Positions 7,769-7,841 of a stretch of DNA of 7,841 nt are shown one piece after another. Source of the stretch: Candidatus Atribacteria bacterium (GTDB lineage Bacteria; Atribacterota; Atribacteria; Atribacterales; Caldatribacteriaceae). The notes below the pieces were generated by a model. It saw only the letters and a list, made by a program, of their open reading frames with translations. It had not been told where the DNA came from and did no database searches. The DNA lies in NCBI GenBank assembly GCA_029982105.1, contig JARRCQ010000066.1, positions 1-7,841 of the forward strand. The letters are read 5' to 3'. The stretch's first letter is position 1. Each line of letters opens with the position of its first letter. The position numbers were made by a program, and so were the translations under genes.

Positions 7769-7815
7769 ACTGAAGGATGTTTTTCCCTTCAGTAAGATTT
7801 TGTCTTTTATATTGT
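7769..7815 (+). terminator. Terminator-like hairpin after hicBA
   Basis: ACTGAAGG (7769-7776) and CCTTCAGT (7786-7793) form a perfect 8-bp stem with a 9-nt loop. AAGATTTTGTCTTTTAT follows, giving two separated T-runs. It lies 106 nt after the hicA stop. It is probably an intrinsic terminator, although the T-run does not abut the stem. Confidence 0.5.
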
Positions 7816-7841
7816 TTTTAAGTTTTATTTTTTAATGGGGG

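Overview
The window is a compact bacterial stretch with every gene on the + strand. Bacterial signs are strong Shine-Dalgarno (SD) sites, a bacterial-type SerRS, a tRNA-Ser with an encoded CCA end and a consensus -10 box. GC looks moderate and the proteins are rich in Lys, Glu and Arg, which leans towards a thermophilic or anaerobic, possibly uncultured lineage. No single feature fixes the phylum, so I do not name one.

Layout. (1) 1-1999: a class V PLP aminotransferase cut by the window start, overlapping a short D-3-phosphoglycerate dehydrogenase (serA type). This pair is typical of serine or hydroxypyruvate/glyoxylate metabolism. A small terminator-like hairpin follows. (2) 2123-6415: a tight cluster of archease, RtcB RNA ligase, seryl-tRNA synthetase (serS) and a Gfo/Idh/MocA-family oxidoreductase, with gaps of 17, 13 and 0 nt. 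(3) 6412-6601: tRNA-Ser(UGA) with its own promoter embedded in the end of the oxidoreductase gene, followed by a probable terminator. (4) 6602-7213: about 610 bp with no credible gene, made of degenerate direct repeats, a G-tract palindrome and two stretches resembling a dispersed GATTGCTTC/TCGCAATGACA-type repeat. (5) 7214-7662: a HicB-HicA toxin-antitoxin pair, antitoxin first, followed by another G-tract repeat and a terminator-like hairpin.

How the genes fit together: serine supply (aminotransferase and PGDH), serine charging (SerRS) and a serine tRNA lie within 6.5 kb, with an RNA repair/splicing module (RtcB plus its activator archease) in the middle. Archease-RtcB is a known functional pair. 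The wider serine theme is an inference from proximity. HicBA is an RNA-targeting accessory module beside a repeat-rich spacer.

The least ordinary signals are: loss of the usual carboxylate-binding Arg in the aminotransferase; a tRNA promoter placed so that transcription may start at or within a few nt of the mature 5' end; and a family of short GGGG-TTATAA-GGGGG palindromes at three (perhaps four) intergenic sites. I found no clearly new multi-gene system.
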